Notes: a model not told the origin generated them from the sequence alone. 64,000 bases of DNA from Litoreibacter ascidiaceicola (GCF_900129235.1 NZ_FQUV01000002.1:186001-250000), one strand, 5' to 3'. Shown: positions 16,470-27,300, counted from the first letter of the stretch. Made by a program: numbers and translations.

Positions 16470-17163
16470 CGCTGCCGTAAAGCTGGCGTTGTTGCCGCTT
16501 CTGGCGGCGCAAGGCTGGCGCGCCCGAAAGACAGCCCGCCAACTGCCGGAGCCTGACGGCCCACGAGAAGGCATCGACGGGGAGGGGCCTTTGCTGCGGC
16601 TGCTCGTCCTTGGGGACAGTTCCGCTGCGGGGGTCGGGGTCGCGCATCAGCGCGAGGCCATTACGGGGCGTTTGGTGCAGTCCTTGTCGCAGACGCACCG
16701 TGTCGCGTGGCGGCTCAACGCAGTAAGCGGCGCGACCACGGCGGCGACGCTGGCACGCCTGACCACCGACGAAACAGGGCCGTTTGACATGGCCGTGGTG
16801 GCGCTTGGGGTGAATGACATCACCAAGGGTGCTACGTTACGGCGTTGGTTGGGACAGCAGCGCGAACTGTGCGAACGACTGCGCACGGATTTCGGGTGCG
16901 CGCATTTGTTCATCTCGGGTGTGCCGCCCATCGGGTCGTTTCCGCTTTTGCCAGATCCGCTTAGATGGGTCTTGGCCGAGCAGGGGCGTCGTTGGGACCG
17001 TGCGTTGATCGCGATGCTGGACGGGATGGATGGCTGCCACCATGTGAAGGCGGCGGAAAGTCTTGCCCCTGACCAGATGGCGGAGGACGGGTTTCACCCG
17101 GGGCCTGAAGTTTACGAGATGTGGGCCAATGCGATCTTGGAGCAGCTTCGCCCGCTGCTTTAG
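16462..17163 (+). CDS. SGNH/GDSL-family hydrolase
   Basis: A 233-residue esterase-type SGNH hydrolase: block I LVLGDSSAAGVGV (Ser53), block II with a Gly near AVSGATTAATL, block III GVNDIT (Asn), and block V DGFHPG (Asp and His). A short hydrophobic N-terminus (about 5-17) could be a weak signal or anchor. It overlaps rluE by 8 bp, so the two are co-translated. It ends one base before the stop of the convergent desaturase gene. Substrate not predictable. Confidence 0.85.
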   Translation: MRDAAVKLALLPLLAAQGWRARKTARQLPEPDGPREGIDGEGPLLRLLVLGDSSAAGVGVAHQREAITGRLVQSLSQTHRVAWRLNAVSGATTAATLARLTTDETGPFDMAVVALGVNDITKGATLRRWLGQQRELCERLRTDFGCAHLFISGVPPIGSFPLLPDPLRWVLAEQGRRWDRALIAMLDGMDGCHHVKAAESLAPDQMAEDGFHPGPEVYEMWANAILEQLRPLL

Positions 17164-17164
17164 A

Positions 17165-18217
17165 CTATTTCGAGCCTAGCAGATTTCTGTGCACATCGCG
17201 GAAAGACCGCAGACGGCGGCTTTGCTCGTCCCAAAGCTGCAAACCGACCGTTTTGATGCTTTCGCGGATCGACATGCGGTTGGCCTCGGCCAGTTGCTGG
17301 TGGTCTTTCAGCACTTCCGGCAAGCGGTAGAACGGGATGCGAGAATACAGATGGTGCACATGGTGGATGCCGATATTGGCGGAGAACCATGCCAGAACCG
17401 GTGGTAGAATATAGTGCGAGGAGCCATGCAACGCGGCCTCGTGGACCTGCCAGTCTTCTTTGTGATCCCAATGCGTTTCTTCAAACTGGTGCTGTACATA
17501 AAACAGCCAAACACCGAGCACGGCAGCCACCATTGTCGAAGGAATGAACACCAGCAACAAGGGCATAATGCCGCCAAACCAGACGATCAGGCCCAAGGCC
17601 ACCGCGATGCCAACATTGGTGCCCATGGCGGACAGCCAGTATTTTGCACCCGCCTTCATGTAGCCGATCGGCAGGCGCTGCTCGAGGAAGAACACATAAG
17701 CAGGGCCGATGAAGAACAGGGTGACGGGATTGCGGTAGAGGCGGTATTTGAAACGGCCATAAGCGCTGCGGGCCTTGTATTCTTCGACCGTCAGTGTGTC
17801 GATGTCACCAAAGCCGCGCGCGTCCAGATTGCCAGCGGCCCCGTGATGGATCGCGTGGCTGCGACGCCAGACGTCATAGGGCGTGATGGTCAGCACGCCC
17901 AAGGCGCGCCCGACCCAATCGCTGAGAGTAGAATTCGAGAAGAAAGAGCCGTGGCCACAATCATGCTGGATGCAGAAGATGCGGACCAGAAACAGCCCGT
18001 TGACCAAGGCCAGTGCGACGGCAAGCCAATAGCTAACCGAGAGCATCGCCCAAGCAGCGGCCCAAATCCCGATGAACGGCAGTAACGTCACAGCCAACTC
18101 GAACCCCGAGCGTGCCGGGTTTGGATCACGATACTTCGCCAGATGGCGAATCCAAATCTTGGCAGGGGCGCCCGCGGGCAAGGTGAGCGCTTCTGGCGCG
18201 ACTGGGTCTTGGAACAT
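17165..18217 (-). CDS. Membrane fatty acid desaturase, acyl-lipid type
   Basis: A 350-residue integral membrane di-iron desaturase. The three histidine boxes are present: HDCGH (residues 85-89), HAIHH (121-125) and HHVHH (about 286-290), between four membrane segments. This arrangement fits DesA/delta-9 or delta-12 acyl-lipid desaturases that adjust membrane fluidity. Regiochemistry cannot be set from sequence. A start 48 bp upstream is possible but the ATG at 18217 matches the usual N-terminus. Confidence 0.87.
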   Translation of the reverse strand: MFQDPVAPEALTLPAGAPAKIWIRHLAKYRDPNPARSGFELAVTLLPFIGIWAAAWAMLSVSYWLAVALALVNGLFLVRIFCIQHDCGHGSFFSNSTLSDWVGRALGVLTITPYDVWRRSHAIHHGAAGNLDARGFGDIDTLTVEEYKARSAYGRFKYRLYRNPVTLFFIGPAYVFFLEQRLPIGYMKAGAKYWLSAMGTNVGIAVALGLIVWFGGIMPLLLVFIPSTMVAAVLGVWLFYVQHQFEETHWDHKEDWQVHEAALHGSSHYILPPVLAWFSANIGIHHVHHLYSRIPFYRLPEVLKDHQQLAEANRMSIRESIKTVGLQLWDEQSRRLRSFRDVHRNLLGSK

Positions 18218-18303
18218 ACTGCTACGTCCGTCTCTTTGGTCCGGTTCCGAACAGCGATATAGCAATAAGGAGTTAACGCAAGTTTATTAGAGCAGATCAG
18301 GCC

Positions 18304-18876
18304 CTATGCGTCAGATTGCCCAGTGGTTTCGGTGCAGTGGCTGATCAGATCTTCATAGGTTCCGACAATCCAGCCCGGTGCGTCTGTGGGGATGACCTCG
18401 TCCACCGACCCCGACATTTGCGCCACAACCTTGGCGGTGCGCGAATCGTCGACCATCGGGATCGCCTGATCGGCAACCACGCGGTCGTAGATCACGAAGG
18501 CCACCACGACCAGCAACGCGCCGCGCGCGACGCCGAACAGGAAGCCCAGGCCTTGATCGATGCCACCCAGAACGGAACGCTGTACTGCGCCCGACAGGAT
18601 CGGGGTGAAGATTGACACCACCACCAACGCCACGGCAAAGACCAGCGCGAAGGCGGTGATCGTGGCAGGCTCGCAGCCTTCGATCAGGGTATTGAGATAT
18701 GGAATTTCTTTAGCAAGTGGAACGGCTTGCGGGGCGAAGATGTAGGCCACCACGGCGGCGGCGATCCAGCCGACGATGGACAGCGCCTCGCGGACCAAGC
18801 CGCGCGAATAGGCGAGGATCGCCGAGATAACGATGACCCCAGCGGCGACGCCGTCAATAATCGTGAAACCTTCCAT
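18304..18876 (-). CDS. cvpA: CvpA family membrane protein
   Basis: A 190-residue inner-membrane protein with four hydrophobic helices (about residues 5-25, 30-48, 70-92, 110-130) and family features RGLVREALSIVGWIAA and FLFGVARGALLV. CvpA is named for colicin V production and is often linked to purF, which lies further downstream on the same strand, separated by three genes. Thirteen bases separate it from radA, so radA-cvpA is likely an operon. Confidence 0.9.
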   Translation of the reverse strand: MEGFTIIDGVAAGVIVISAILAYSRGLVREALSIVGWIAAAVVAYIFAPQAVPLAKEIPYLNTLIEGCEPATITAFALVFAVALVVVSIFTPILSGAVQRSVLGGIDQGLGFLFGVARGALLVVVAFVIYDRVVADQAIPMVDDSRTAKVVAQMSGSVDEVIPTDAPGWIVGTYEDLISHCTETTGQSDA

Positions 18877-18889
18877 CTCGTCTCTTCTC

Positions 18890-20263
18890 CTAGGGCGCCG
18901 GATCGGTGCCGAATAGTTCCTGCACGAATGTTGCCAAGTCCGGCATCGTGCGCAGTGTCATGCCGTCTACCCGAGGCAGCTTTTTCTGCTCGGGGCCAAT
19001 GGCGGAGGTAAAGCCCAGTTTGGACGCCTCTTTCAACCGGTTTTCGGCTTGTGTGACCTGCCTTAACGCACCTGAGAGACTTATTTCACCAAAAACCACT
19101 GATTCAGGCGGCAAAGAGATGTCCTCGCGGGCGGACAGTAGCGCGGCGGCAACAGCCAGATCGGCGGCGGGTTCGTTCACGCGCATGCCGCCCGCGACGT
19201 TTAAATAGACATCGAGACCCGCAAACGGCACCCCGCAGCGTGATTCTAGCACGGCCAGAATGGTCGCCAACCGTTGGCTATCGAGCCCCACAACCGTGCG
19301 GCGGGCCTGTGGATTGGGTGAAGGGGAAACCAGCGCCTGAATTTCGGTCAGCACGGGGCGCGAGCCTTCGATGCCGGAAAACACCACCGAACCGGGGGCG
19401 GGCTTGTCGCGGTCCGACAGGAACAGGGCGGAGGGGTTGGTGACCTCGGCCAGGCCGCGGCCTGTCATCTCAAACACACCAATCTCGTCGGCGGGGCCAA
19501 AGCGGTTTTTGACCGCGCGCAGCACGCGGAACTGGTGGCCACGCTCGCCCTCGAAATAAAGCACGGTGTCGACCATGTGCTCGACCACGCGCGGGCCTGC
19601 GAGCGCCCCTTCCTTGGTGACGTGACCCACAAGGATGATCGCGGTGCCGGTGCGTTTGGCGAAGGTCACCAGCTCATGGCACGCGGCGCGGACCTGAGAC
19701 ACGGAGCCGGGGGCGCTGTCCACTTGATCGGACCACATGGTCTGGATGGAGTCGATGATCACCAGCTTGGGGCGTTCCTTGTCCAAGGTGGTGAGGATGT
19801 CGCGCAGGTTGGTCTCGGCGGCCAAGCGCACGGGGCTTTCCGACAGTTTCAGGCGGGCGGCGCGCATGCGAATTTGTTCGGCTGATTCCTCGCCAGACAC
19901 ATAGATCACATGCATCCCGTTGCGCGCGAAGCGTGCGGCGACTTGTAAGAGCAGCGTGGATTTCCCGATACCCGGATCGCCACCCACCAGAATGGCGGAG
20001 GCTTCGACCAATCCACCACCCAACACGCGATCCATTTCAGCGACGCCGGAGGCGGTGCGCGAGGGCGGGTCGTCCTTGGCATTCAAATCCGACAGCGCCA
20101 AGGCCTTGCCGCGCATGGCACCCAAGGATTTCTTGCCGGGACCGGTACTTAGCGGGGCTTCCTCAATGATGGAGTTCCACGCCTGACAGGCGTCACATTG
20201 GCCGGACCATTTGAAATGGGCGGCGCCGCATTCGGTGCATTTGTGCGTGGGTTGTTTTGCCAT
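18890..20263 (-). CDS. radA: DNA repair protein RadA/Sms
   Basis: A 457-residue RecA-like ATPase that drives branch migration in recombinational repair. It has an N-terminal C4 zinc finger (Cys9, Cys12, Cys23, Cys26), Walker A GGDPGIGKST (about residue 94), the RadA-specific KNRFG motif (about 255) and a C-terminal Lon-protease-like domain with GGMRVNEPAADLA. Full length for the family. Located between the pqiA-like gene and cvpA. Confidence 0.96.
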   Translation of the reverse strand: MAKQPTHKCTECGAAHFKWSGQCDACQAWNSIIEEAPLSTGPGKKSLGAMRGKALALSDLNAKDDPPSRTASGVAEMDRVLGGGLVEASAILVGGDPGIGKSTLLLQVAARFARNGMHVIYVSGEESAEQIRMRAARLKLSESPVRLAAETNLRDILTTLDKERPKLVIIDSIQTMWSDQVDSAPGSVSQVRAACHELVTFAKRTGTAIILVGHVTKEGALAGPRVVEHMVDTVLYFEGERGHQFRVLRAVKNRFGPADEIGVFEMTGRGLAEVTNPSALFLSDRDKPAPGSVVFSGIEGSRPVLTEIQALVSPSPNPQARRTVVGLDSQRLATILAVLESRCGVPFAGLDVYLNVAGGMRVNEPAADLAVAAALLSAREDISLPPESVVFGEISLSGALRQVTQAENRLKEASKLGFTSAIGPEQKKLPRVDGMTLRTMPDLATFVQELFGTDPAP

Positions 20264-20311
20264 GACGGGTGTTTTCGCTCAGGCGCTAGGTGCAGGCAAG
20301 ACGATAATACG

Positions 20312-20740
20312 TCACTTACGTGCGCTGGCGAATGATATGGCGAGCGAGGCGATGACGCAGGCGGTGAACAGGTACAGCCCCCAGCCGGTTTCCACCCGTC
20401 CGACGCCCACACCCTTGGCCAGCACGATATAGAGCGCGATGAGGAAGATGTCGGCCATCGCCAGTTTGCCCAACACCGTGATCGCAGGCAGCAGGCGGGG
20501 GGAGGCGAGGCGGAACTGGATTAGTGCCAACCCGACGGTTTTCAAGAAGGGTGCAACAAGCGCGAAGAACGTCACCACCAGCGCCAGAAATACGTCCTTG
20601 CCCCAAAGCGTCTGGATGCCCGTCAGCACGGAGATTTCCGACAGGGAAAAGAAGGGCAGCAGCCCCGCTTTCAACAAGGGGGCTGCCCACGCGATGGGGA
20701 ACAGCACCAGAAGCGACAGGTTGGCGATCTTCAAAAACAT
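20312..20740 (-). CDS. PqiA-like (paraquat-inducible protein A) membrane protein
   Basis: A 142-residue protein with four membrane helices. It resembles one PqiA domain: LFPIAWAAPLL at the start, FFSLSEISVLTGIQTLWG, then LGKLAMADIFLIALYIVLAK. Classical PqiA has two such domains and zinc cysteines; this one is a single domain without the cysteines. PqiA partners MCE proteins in lipid transport, and mlaE/mlaF are about 1.8 kb away, though a direct link is inference. Confidence 0.78.
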   Translation of the reverse strand: MFLKIANLSLLVLFPIAWAAPLLKAGLLPFFSLSEISVLTGIQTLWGKDVFLALVVTFFALVAPFLKTVGLALIQFRLASPRLLPAITVLGKLAMADIFLIALYIVLAKGVGVGRVETGWGLYLFTACVIASLAISFASARK

Positions 20741-20788
20741 GGGCGCACTGAACCCCGCTTTGCCTGAAAGCTCAAGCGGTCAAATGGG

Positions 20789-21568
20789 TTAGCCAGCGCT
20801 CTTGTCCGAGGTTTTTGGTTTTGGCAAAGGCACGACGTTTTCCGGCTCCGGCGCGTCGGCCATCTCGTAGCCGATGAGCGGCAGGATTTCGGCCAGATCG
20901 GCTTCAAGCCGCTGCATTTGTGCGGTTACGACGCTGTCTTCGACATTGACCTGCTGGGACCAGCGTTTCAGATCGGCGCAGGTTTGCTGGGCCAGTGCGA
21001 TCTGTTCGCGGTAATCTTCGATTTCGCGTTGGCGCTGGCGCAGGAAGGTGCGGGCGCGGTCTACCTTTTCCTCGGAATAGACGGATGCCAGATCGCGGGA
21101 TTCGTGGCTCATCTGGGCTGCGACTTCCAGAACCGTCGGCTCTAGCGTGTGTAAGTCGGGATGGTCGCGCAGATGCATGATCCGTTCGCGCACCGAGTCG
21201 AATTCCGATGACAGGGAGAACAGCTTTTCCTTGTCGGCCTTGTGGGCCGCCAGATAGGCGCGGGTGACGTCTTCCATCGACAGGTGGAAGTTGCGGTGCG
21301 ATTTCTCCAGCTCGAGGATGCGGCGGTTGGAGGGCAAGTAGAAGCACAGCGATACGGCAAGCGCTGCAAGGAACAGCTGGGTGATCATGCCCGCGTAGGG
21401 AACGACCGTTTCGCCATAGGCGGCGGTGAAACTCAACCACGGCGCGAGGCCGACGGCTGCGGCCAAAGTGGCCCCGATAACTACGATGGAAAATACCACA
21501 ACGGCCACCAAGGCCACACGCTGAAAGAACTGCTGCAATTGCAGCCAAGTCTGGTTTGCACCAGTCAT
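20789..21568 (-). CDS. Membrane protein with two N-terminal helices and a long coiled coil
   Basis: A 259-residue protein not recognised as a named family. Two membrane segments (about residues 18-40 and 55-77) are followed by about 140 residues of charged helical sequence (ILELEKSHRNF; RERIMHLRD; KVDRARTFLRQRQREIEDY), probably a cytoplasmic coiled coil, and a Pro-rich tail. ATG at 21568 has a G-rich Shine-Dalgarno; a TTG 15 bp upstream is an alternative. A CtrA-like box lies upstream (21591-21607). A role in envelope or cell-cycle structure is possible but unproven. Confidence 0.75.
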   Translation of the reverse strand: MTGANQTWLQLQQFFQRVALVAVVVFSIVVIGATLAAAVGLAPWLSFTAAYGETVVPYAGMITQLFLAALAVSLCFYLPSNRRILELEKSHRNFHLSMEDVTRAYLAAHKADKEKLFSLSSEFDSVRERIMHLRDHPDLHTLEPTVLEVAAQMSHESRDLASVYSEEKVDRARTFLRQRQREIEDYREQIALAQQTCADLKRWSQQVNVEDSVVTAQMQRLEADLAEILPLIGYEMADAPEPENVVPLPKPKTSDKSAG

Positions 21569-21590
21569 TCCGACACCCCCCAAAGGTACT

Positions 21591-21607
21591 GGTTAAATAT
21601 TTATAAA
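21591..21607 (-). promoter_or_regulatory. Candidate CtrA-type site
   Basis: Read on the minus strand: TTTATAAATATTTAACC, i.e. TTTA-N7-TTAACC, one mismatch from TTAA-N7-TTAACC. It lies 23-39 bp upstream of the coiled-coil gene start. It overlaps the AT-rich palindrome TATAAATTTATA (21602-21613), so part of the signal may be ordinary promoter AT-richness. Confidence 0.4.
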
Positions 21608-21782
21608 TTTATAGTAGCGGAAAACCGCCGATTGACCACGGGGAATTTTGTCCAAAATGTGGCGTAGTTTCAGAGGGCTGTCGCGAAATCTTGAGGGATC
21701 GGGTTAATTGTTTCTGTATGGGAAACAGTATTGGGGCGGAGGGCTTTGTTGGACAAAGTGCGGGGCAGAGATCGGTGCCTTC

Positions 21783-22529
21783 TTACCGCACCGCCTCGAT
21801 CGGCCCCTCGGCACTGCCGGAAATGAACTGCGTTACGTATGGGTCGCCGGACTTGTCCAGATCGGCCACGGGGCCGGTCCATTGGATCACCCCGTCATGC
21901 AACATCGCCACCTTGTCGGCAATGGCGCGGACGCTCGACATATCATGGGTGATGGTCATGGCGGTGGCCCCCATTTCCACCACGATTTCGCGGATCAGGT
22001 CGTTGATCACACCGGCCATAATCGGGTCGAGACCGGTTGTCGGCTCGTCAAAGAAAATAATCTCGGGCTCGGCGGCAATGGCGCGGGCAAGACCCACACG
22101 TTTTTGCATTCCGCCTGACAGCTCGGCGGGGAAGCGGTCTGCGACCTCTTCTTTCAGGCCCACGCGGCGCAGCTTCTCGACGGCGATGGCGCGGGCCTCA
22201 TCGGAGGGGCGTTTCAGCGAGCCGCGCATCAGGCGGAAGGCCACGTTTTGCCACACGGGCAGACTGTCGAACAATGCGCCGCCTTGGAACAGCATCCCGA
22301 AACGGGCGAGGAAGGCGTCGTGGTCGCCTTTAGTCGAATCCTTGCCGTCCACGAGTATGGTGCCGCTATCGGGCGTCACCAGCCCCAGCACCGACTTCAA
22401 TGCCACGGATTTGCCAGTGCCGGAGCCACCGATGATCACCATGCTTTCGCCCTTGGGGATATGCAGGTTCACCCCGCGCAGGACGTGGTTGGAGCCGAAG
22501 GCTTTATGGACGTTTTCAAAGCGGATCAT
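21783..22529 (-). CDS. mlaF: ABC transporter ATPase, MlaF type (phospholipid/toluene-tolerance)
   Basis: A 248-residue ATPase for inner-membrane MCE lipid transport. Walker A GGSGTGKS (residues 34-41), signature LSGGMQKRVGLARA, Walker B IIFFDEPTTGLDP and an H-loop ITHD; the FDEPTTGLDPI style is typical for MlaF/Ttg2A. ATG overlaps the mlaE stop by 4 bp. No mlaD (MCE) or mlaBC genes follow, so the MCE subunit must be elsewhere. Confidence 0.9.
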   Translation of the reverse strand: MIRFENVHKAFGSNHVLRGVNLHIPKGESMVIIGGSGTGKSVALKSVLGLVTPDSGTILVDGKDSTKGDHDAFLARFGMLFQGGALFDSLPVWQNVAFRLMRGSLKRPSDEARAIAVEKLRRVGLKEEVADRFPAELSGGMQKRVGLARAIAAEPEIIFFDEPTTGLDPIMAGVINDLIREIVVEMGATAMTITHDMSSVRAIADKVAMLHDGVIQWTGPVADLDKSGDPYVTQFISGSAEGPIEAVR

Positions 22530-23311
22530 GACGAGAAGAATATCCCCGTTAGGATGAAGTTCGCAGCTAGGATCAGCACGGCGGCGGCCTCGACCGAGCC
22601 TTTGGTGGCCTTGCCCACGCCCATGGCCCCGCGACCGGAATTCATGCCGTAGTAGCACCCCATCAACGTGGCGATGCCACCGTTTACGGCACCTTTGGCG
22701 AGCGATGTCACGATGTCGGAGGTTTCCAAAAAATCAGCGGTATTTTGCAGGTAGGTCGCGGAGTTGAAGTCCAGCGTGCCGACGGCCACGGCCCAACCGC
22801 CCATGATGCCGATGATATTGCCCACGGCGACCAGCACTGGCACCACGATGATGCCCGCCAGTACGCGCGGCACGGTGAGGTATTTCATCGGGTGCGTCGA
22901 CAGCGTGACCAGCGCGTCAAGCTGCTCGGTTACCTTCATGGTGGCAATCTCGGCGGCGATGGAGGAGGTCACGCGGGCAGCGATCATCAGGCCGACCATG
23001 ACAGGGCCAAGCTCCCGCACGATGCCGATGGCGACGATCTGGGGCACTACGGCCTCGGCGCTGAAACGTGCGCCGCCTGCGTAAATCTGCAATGCCAGCG
23101 CGCCTCCGGTGAACAGGGTCGTAAGGCCAATGACGGGCAGGGAGAAGTAGCCCACATTCATCAGCGCCGCGCCGAATTCCTTCAGGTAGAAGGGCGGGCG
23201 GATCATATGGGCGAAGGTCTGGCCGGTGAAGATTGCCAAACGGCCCAAGGCGGCCAGCGCCGACAGGGTCAGCGCGCCAAGAATGGCCAAGGGCGACAAG
23301 ACACGGCTCAT
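22526..23311 (-). CDS. mlaE: MlaE family lipid ABC permease
   Basis: A 261-residue permease with the MlaE fold: an N-terminal amphipathic segment ([17 protein letters not shown]), [20 protein letters not shown], the conserved [16 protein letters not shown] and [14 protein letters not shown], and five membrane helices. It pairs with the downstream ATPase. The start overlaps the alanine racemase stop by 4 bp, giving an alr-mlaE-mlaF transcription unit. Confidence 0.91.
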   Translation of the reverse strand: MSRVLSPLAILGALTLSALAALGRLAIFTGQTFAHMIRPPFYLKEFGAALMNVGYFSLPVIGLTTLFTGGALALQIYAGGARFSAEAVVPQIVAIGIVRELGPVMVGLMIAARVTSSIAAEIATMKVTEQLDALVTLSTHPMKYLTVPRVLAGIIVVPVLVAVGNIIGIMGGWAVAVGTLDFNSATYLQNTADFLETSDIVTSLAKGAVNGGIATLMGCYYGMNSGRGAMGVGKATKGSVEAAAVLILAANFILTGIFFSS

Positions 23312-24345
23312 GAATAGGACCGCTTGTAGCGATGGCCGAGCGAGGTCAGGATTTCATAGCCGATAGTGCCCGCGGCGTCGGCTAACGTGTCCACACTTTG
23401 TTGCGGGCCTAGGATGGTCAGATGATCCGGCACCGTGTCCAAATGGGTCACGTCCACGGTTATCAAATCCATCGACACACGACCAATCAACGGGCAGGGC
23501 GTCTCGCCCGCATAAAGCGTGGCGTTGCCGGACAGCGCGCGGATCAACCCGTCGGCATAGCCGCCTGCGACAGTGGCAATCGTGTGGGGCTTATCGGCGA
23601 TGAAGGCCTTTGCGTAGCCCACGGCCTCGCCCGCTTTAACGGTGCGGGTCTGGATCACCGGCAGGTCCAGCCGTGCTACGGCTTTGGCCCCCTCGAAGGG
23701 CAGCCCGCCAAATAGGCCGATGCCGGGGCGGGTCATGTCGAAATGGTATTCGGGGCCAAGCAGGATGCCACCCGTCGCGGCCAGCGAGCGGGGGGCGAGC
23801 AGGCCCGCAGTCATGTCCAGAAACGCTTTGAGCTGGTCTTTGTTGCCCTGATGGTCCGGCTCGTCCGCGCAGGCGAGGTGCGACATCACCAGAGAGGCAT
23901 CCTGGCTCATCTCCGGGGACCAGTCATAGGTCTCGATCCCGAGGCGGTTCATGCCGGTGTCAATTTGCAGCCCGAACGGATGGTCGGGCAGGCGTGCTTG
24001 GTGGCGGGAAACCTGCTCGGGCGAATTCAACAAGGGAACCGCACCGAGGTCGGACAGCGTTTGCGTGTCACCGTCCATATGGCCGGAAAAGACATAGATC
24101 ACAGGGTCTTGGCCCAGCGTCGCGCGCAAGGCGGTCGCTTCTTCGACAGCGGCCACAAAGAAGGTGCGCACGCCCGCACCGGCGAGCGCCTTGGCCACGC
24201 GGCCAGCGCCCAGACCGTAGCCGTCGGCCTTGACCACAGCGCCCGTTTCGGTTGCGGACTGGCGGTCCAGTACTTGCCAGTTGTCCACCAGCGCGTTCAG
24301 GTCGATATGTAGAGTTCCGGTTCCCATAGGTTCTGGGTGAGACAT
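23308..24345 (-). CDS. alr: Alanine racemase
   Basis: A 345-residue PLP enzyme that makes D-alanine for peptidoglycan. Lys39 in [11 protein letters not shown] binds PLP; the second catalytic Tyr is in [12 protein letters not shown] (about residue 255); [13 protein letters not shown] is the C-terminal family block. Start choice is uncertain: ATG at 24345 or at 24327 ([11 protein letters not shown]), neither with a strong Shine-Dalgarno. Overlap with mlaE couples cell-wall precursor and lipid-transport genes. Confidence 0.93.
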   Translation of the reverse strand: MSHPEPMGTGTLHIDLNALVDNWQVLDRQSATETGAVVKADGYGLGAGRVAKALAGAGVRTFFVAAVEEATALRATLGQDPVIYVFSGHMDGDTQTLSDLGAVPLLNSPEQVSRHQARLPDHPFGLQIDTGMNRLGIETYDWSPEMSQDASLVMSHLACADEPDHQGNKDQLKAFLDMTAGLLAPRSLAATGGILLGPEYHFDMTRPGIGLFGGLPFEGAKAVARLDLPVIQTRTVKAGEAVGYAKAFIADKPHTIATVAGGYADGLIRALSGNATLYAGETPCPLIGRVSMDLITVDVTHLDTVPDHLTILGPQQSVDTLADAAGTIGYEILTSLGHRYKRSYS

Positions 24346-24393
24346 GGGGGCGGGGAGGTCAAGGGCTTTTGGAAGCCCCTGACCTGTAAGGCC

Positions 24394-27300
24394 CTATTCC
24401 GCCGCGCGGAGTTGCGACTGTTTCGGACTGCCATCCGGATCGTCGTTATCGGTTGCGGTGTCGGGGGTGCCTTCCGTCAGTCCGTCGAGATCCTCGGCGG
24501 TTTTGGCCAGCTTGTCCTTGGCCGCTTTCACGGTTTTCTGGGCGGCTTTCAAAATGTCATCCGCGCTTCGCGCTTCCGGCTCGGTCGGGTCGGACCACAA
24601 GATCAACGGGTCGCGCACCTTGCGGGCGTTCTTGTTCAAAGCCAGATCGCGGGCGGTTTGTGAGCCGCGGCCGCCAAGGGCGCGCAATTGTTGCAACGAC
24701 GCGTAGGCCCCGAGCGATATCCAGACCCTGAGTGCCAGCATGGCCGGGGTTAGCACCAGCGTCAGCACCGTTGCCACGCCGAGGCCGAAGACCACGGCGG
24801 TGGCCAGTTGTTTCCACCACAGGGCAGTGGGACTGTCGATGGAATAGCCGCCGCCGAAGAAGTCGAGGCTGAGGCCGAACATCATCGGGGCAAGGCCCGC
24901 CATTGTGGTGATTGTCGTCAGCAGCACAGGACGGATACGCGCCTCGGCGGTGCGGGTGATCGCCTCAAGGCGTGGCATGTAGCGGGAATATTCCTGATAG
25001 GTGTCGATCAGCACGATGTTGTTATTCACCACAATCCCCGCGAGGGCCACGACCCCCGTACCAGTCATGATGATGGAGAACGCCTGATCCATAACCAGCA
25101 TCCCGATCAGCACGCCTGTGGTGGACAGGACCACCGCCAGCAACACCAGCACCGAGTTGTAGAACGAGTTGAACTGCGCCAGCAGGATCACGAACATCAG
25201 CCCAAGGGCGGCCAGAAAGGCATTGCCAAGAAAGGCTTGTGACTCCGCCTCTTCCTCGGTGTCGCCAGCCCATTCGAATGTCACGGATGCGGGCAGAGGC
25301 TTTTCGGTCTCCAGCCAGTCGGTGATGTAGGCGATCCGCTCGTTGGCGTTGATGATGTCGCCATCCTCGTTTTTGAGATCGGGTGCCACATCCGCCTTCA
25401 CATCAAAGAAACGGGTCTGGTCGACGCGGTCGATCTGGCCGAGCTTCGCCACCGGTTTGCGGGTGATGAAGTTGGACAACGGGATCAGCCCGTCCGGCGT
25501 GCGCACCTTGAGGTTGTCCAGCGTGGACAGCACGCGGCTCTCTTCGGGCAGGCGGACGCGGATTTCGATTTCCTCGTCGGAGCTGTCGATCCGCATCGTG
25601 TCCAGCAACAAGCCTCGGGTGACCAGCTGCACCATGGCCCCGACGGTGGCGACATCGGCCTTGTAGCGGCCAGCGGCCTCCACATCGACGTCGATCTGCC
25701 AGTCGATGCCGGGCAGGGGCAGTGTGTCTTCGATGGTGATGAGGCCTTCGATATTCTCGAACTTCGCGCGGGCGATGCGGGTGGCCTCTTGCAGGTCTGC
25801 CCAGTTGTCACCTTTCAGGCGCAGGTTCACCGGCTTACCGCCCGCAGGGCCACGGTCCTGACTTAGAACCTCGGTGTAGATACCGGGGATCGCGTCCATT
25901 TTCGCCTGCATCTCGGCCAGGATTTCCGTGTCGTCGCGGCGGTTGCCCCATTCGGCCAGCTCGATCTGGATTTGGCCGATTGTGTCCAAGGGACCCGTCG
26001 CGCCGCCTGTGTTGGTGTCCAAACCGCCTTCACCTGCAAAGGCGAAGATCGATTCGATGCCGTCCACGGTGGCAATCTGGGCTTCGACCTGCCGCACGAA
26101 ACCGTCCTTTTCCGGAAGGCTCAGGTTGCCGCGGGCGCGGACATAGACGATCGCCTGCTCGGTCTCGGATTCCACGAAAAACTCGACCCCGTTATTGTTG
26201 GCCGAGAAGGTCACGAATGTGACGAAGACGAATGCTCCGACAGCCCCGATCGCGACAAGTGGCATGATCGGGTTGCCGGAAATCAGCTTGATGAAATGGC
26301 CGAATGGGGTGCGGCGGTAGCCGGCATTGATGCGCCGTTCGCGGCGGGGGCGGGACACCGCGCCCATTGCGGTGGAGGCAAACATTGCCATGACAACGAA
26401 GAAGACTCCGCCAAAGGCCATAACGCCAACGCCGCCCTGGCCGCGCGGGATTGGCAGCAGGTAGCTGGGGTTCAGCAGCTGCATTGCAGAGATGAACAAA
26501 CCGAACATCGCAACTGCAACCAGCGCCAAACGGATCGCGATGTGGAACTGGCGCAGGAAGCCGGAGGCACGGGTGATCATCCGCGAGATGCGGCCCGACA
26601 CGCCACCCATGACGGGCAGGTAGATCAGCGCCACGATCAGCGAGGCAGAAAGCACGAAGATCAGCGTGACGGGCAACATGCCCATAAATTCACCCGGAAC
26701 ACCGGGCCAGAACAGCATCGGCAGGAAGGCACAAAGGGTCGTCGCAGTCGACGACACGATGGGCCAGAACATGCGCTTGGCGGCGTCGGTATAGGCCTCC
26801 ATCGGGCCCGCGCCCTCGTCGATGCGCTTATCGGCGTATTCGACCACAACGATGGCCCCGTCGACCAGCATCCCCACGGCAAGGATCAGACCGAACATCA
26901 CGATGTTAGAGATCGAGATGCCCATGATGCCCAAGAGGATGAAGCACAGCAGGAAAGACGTCGGAATGGCGAAGCCCACCAGCAAAGCCGAGCGTGTGCC
27001 AAGCGAAGCCAACACCACGATCATCACCAGCGCGATGGCGGTCAGGACGGAGCCTTCCAGCTGGCGGACCATATTGTCGACGGTCTTGGACTGGTCGAGG
27101 GTGACGTCGACGCGGATGGCTTCTTGCAGCTCTTGCGGCCACTGCTTTTGCACGTCGGCGACCGTGTCGCGCACCAGTTGCGCGGTGTCGATGATGTTGT
27201 AACCCTTCCGCTTGACCACTTGCAGGGCCACGGTGTCGTTGCCGTTGAACCGTGCGGTGCCGGTGCGGTCCTCGAAGGTCAGACGGATATCGGCCAGCTC

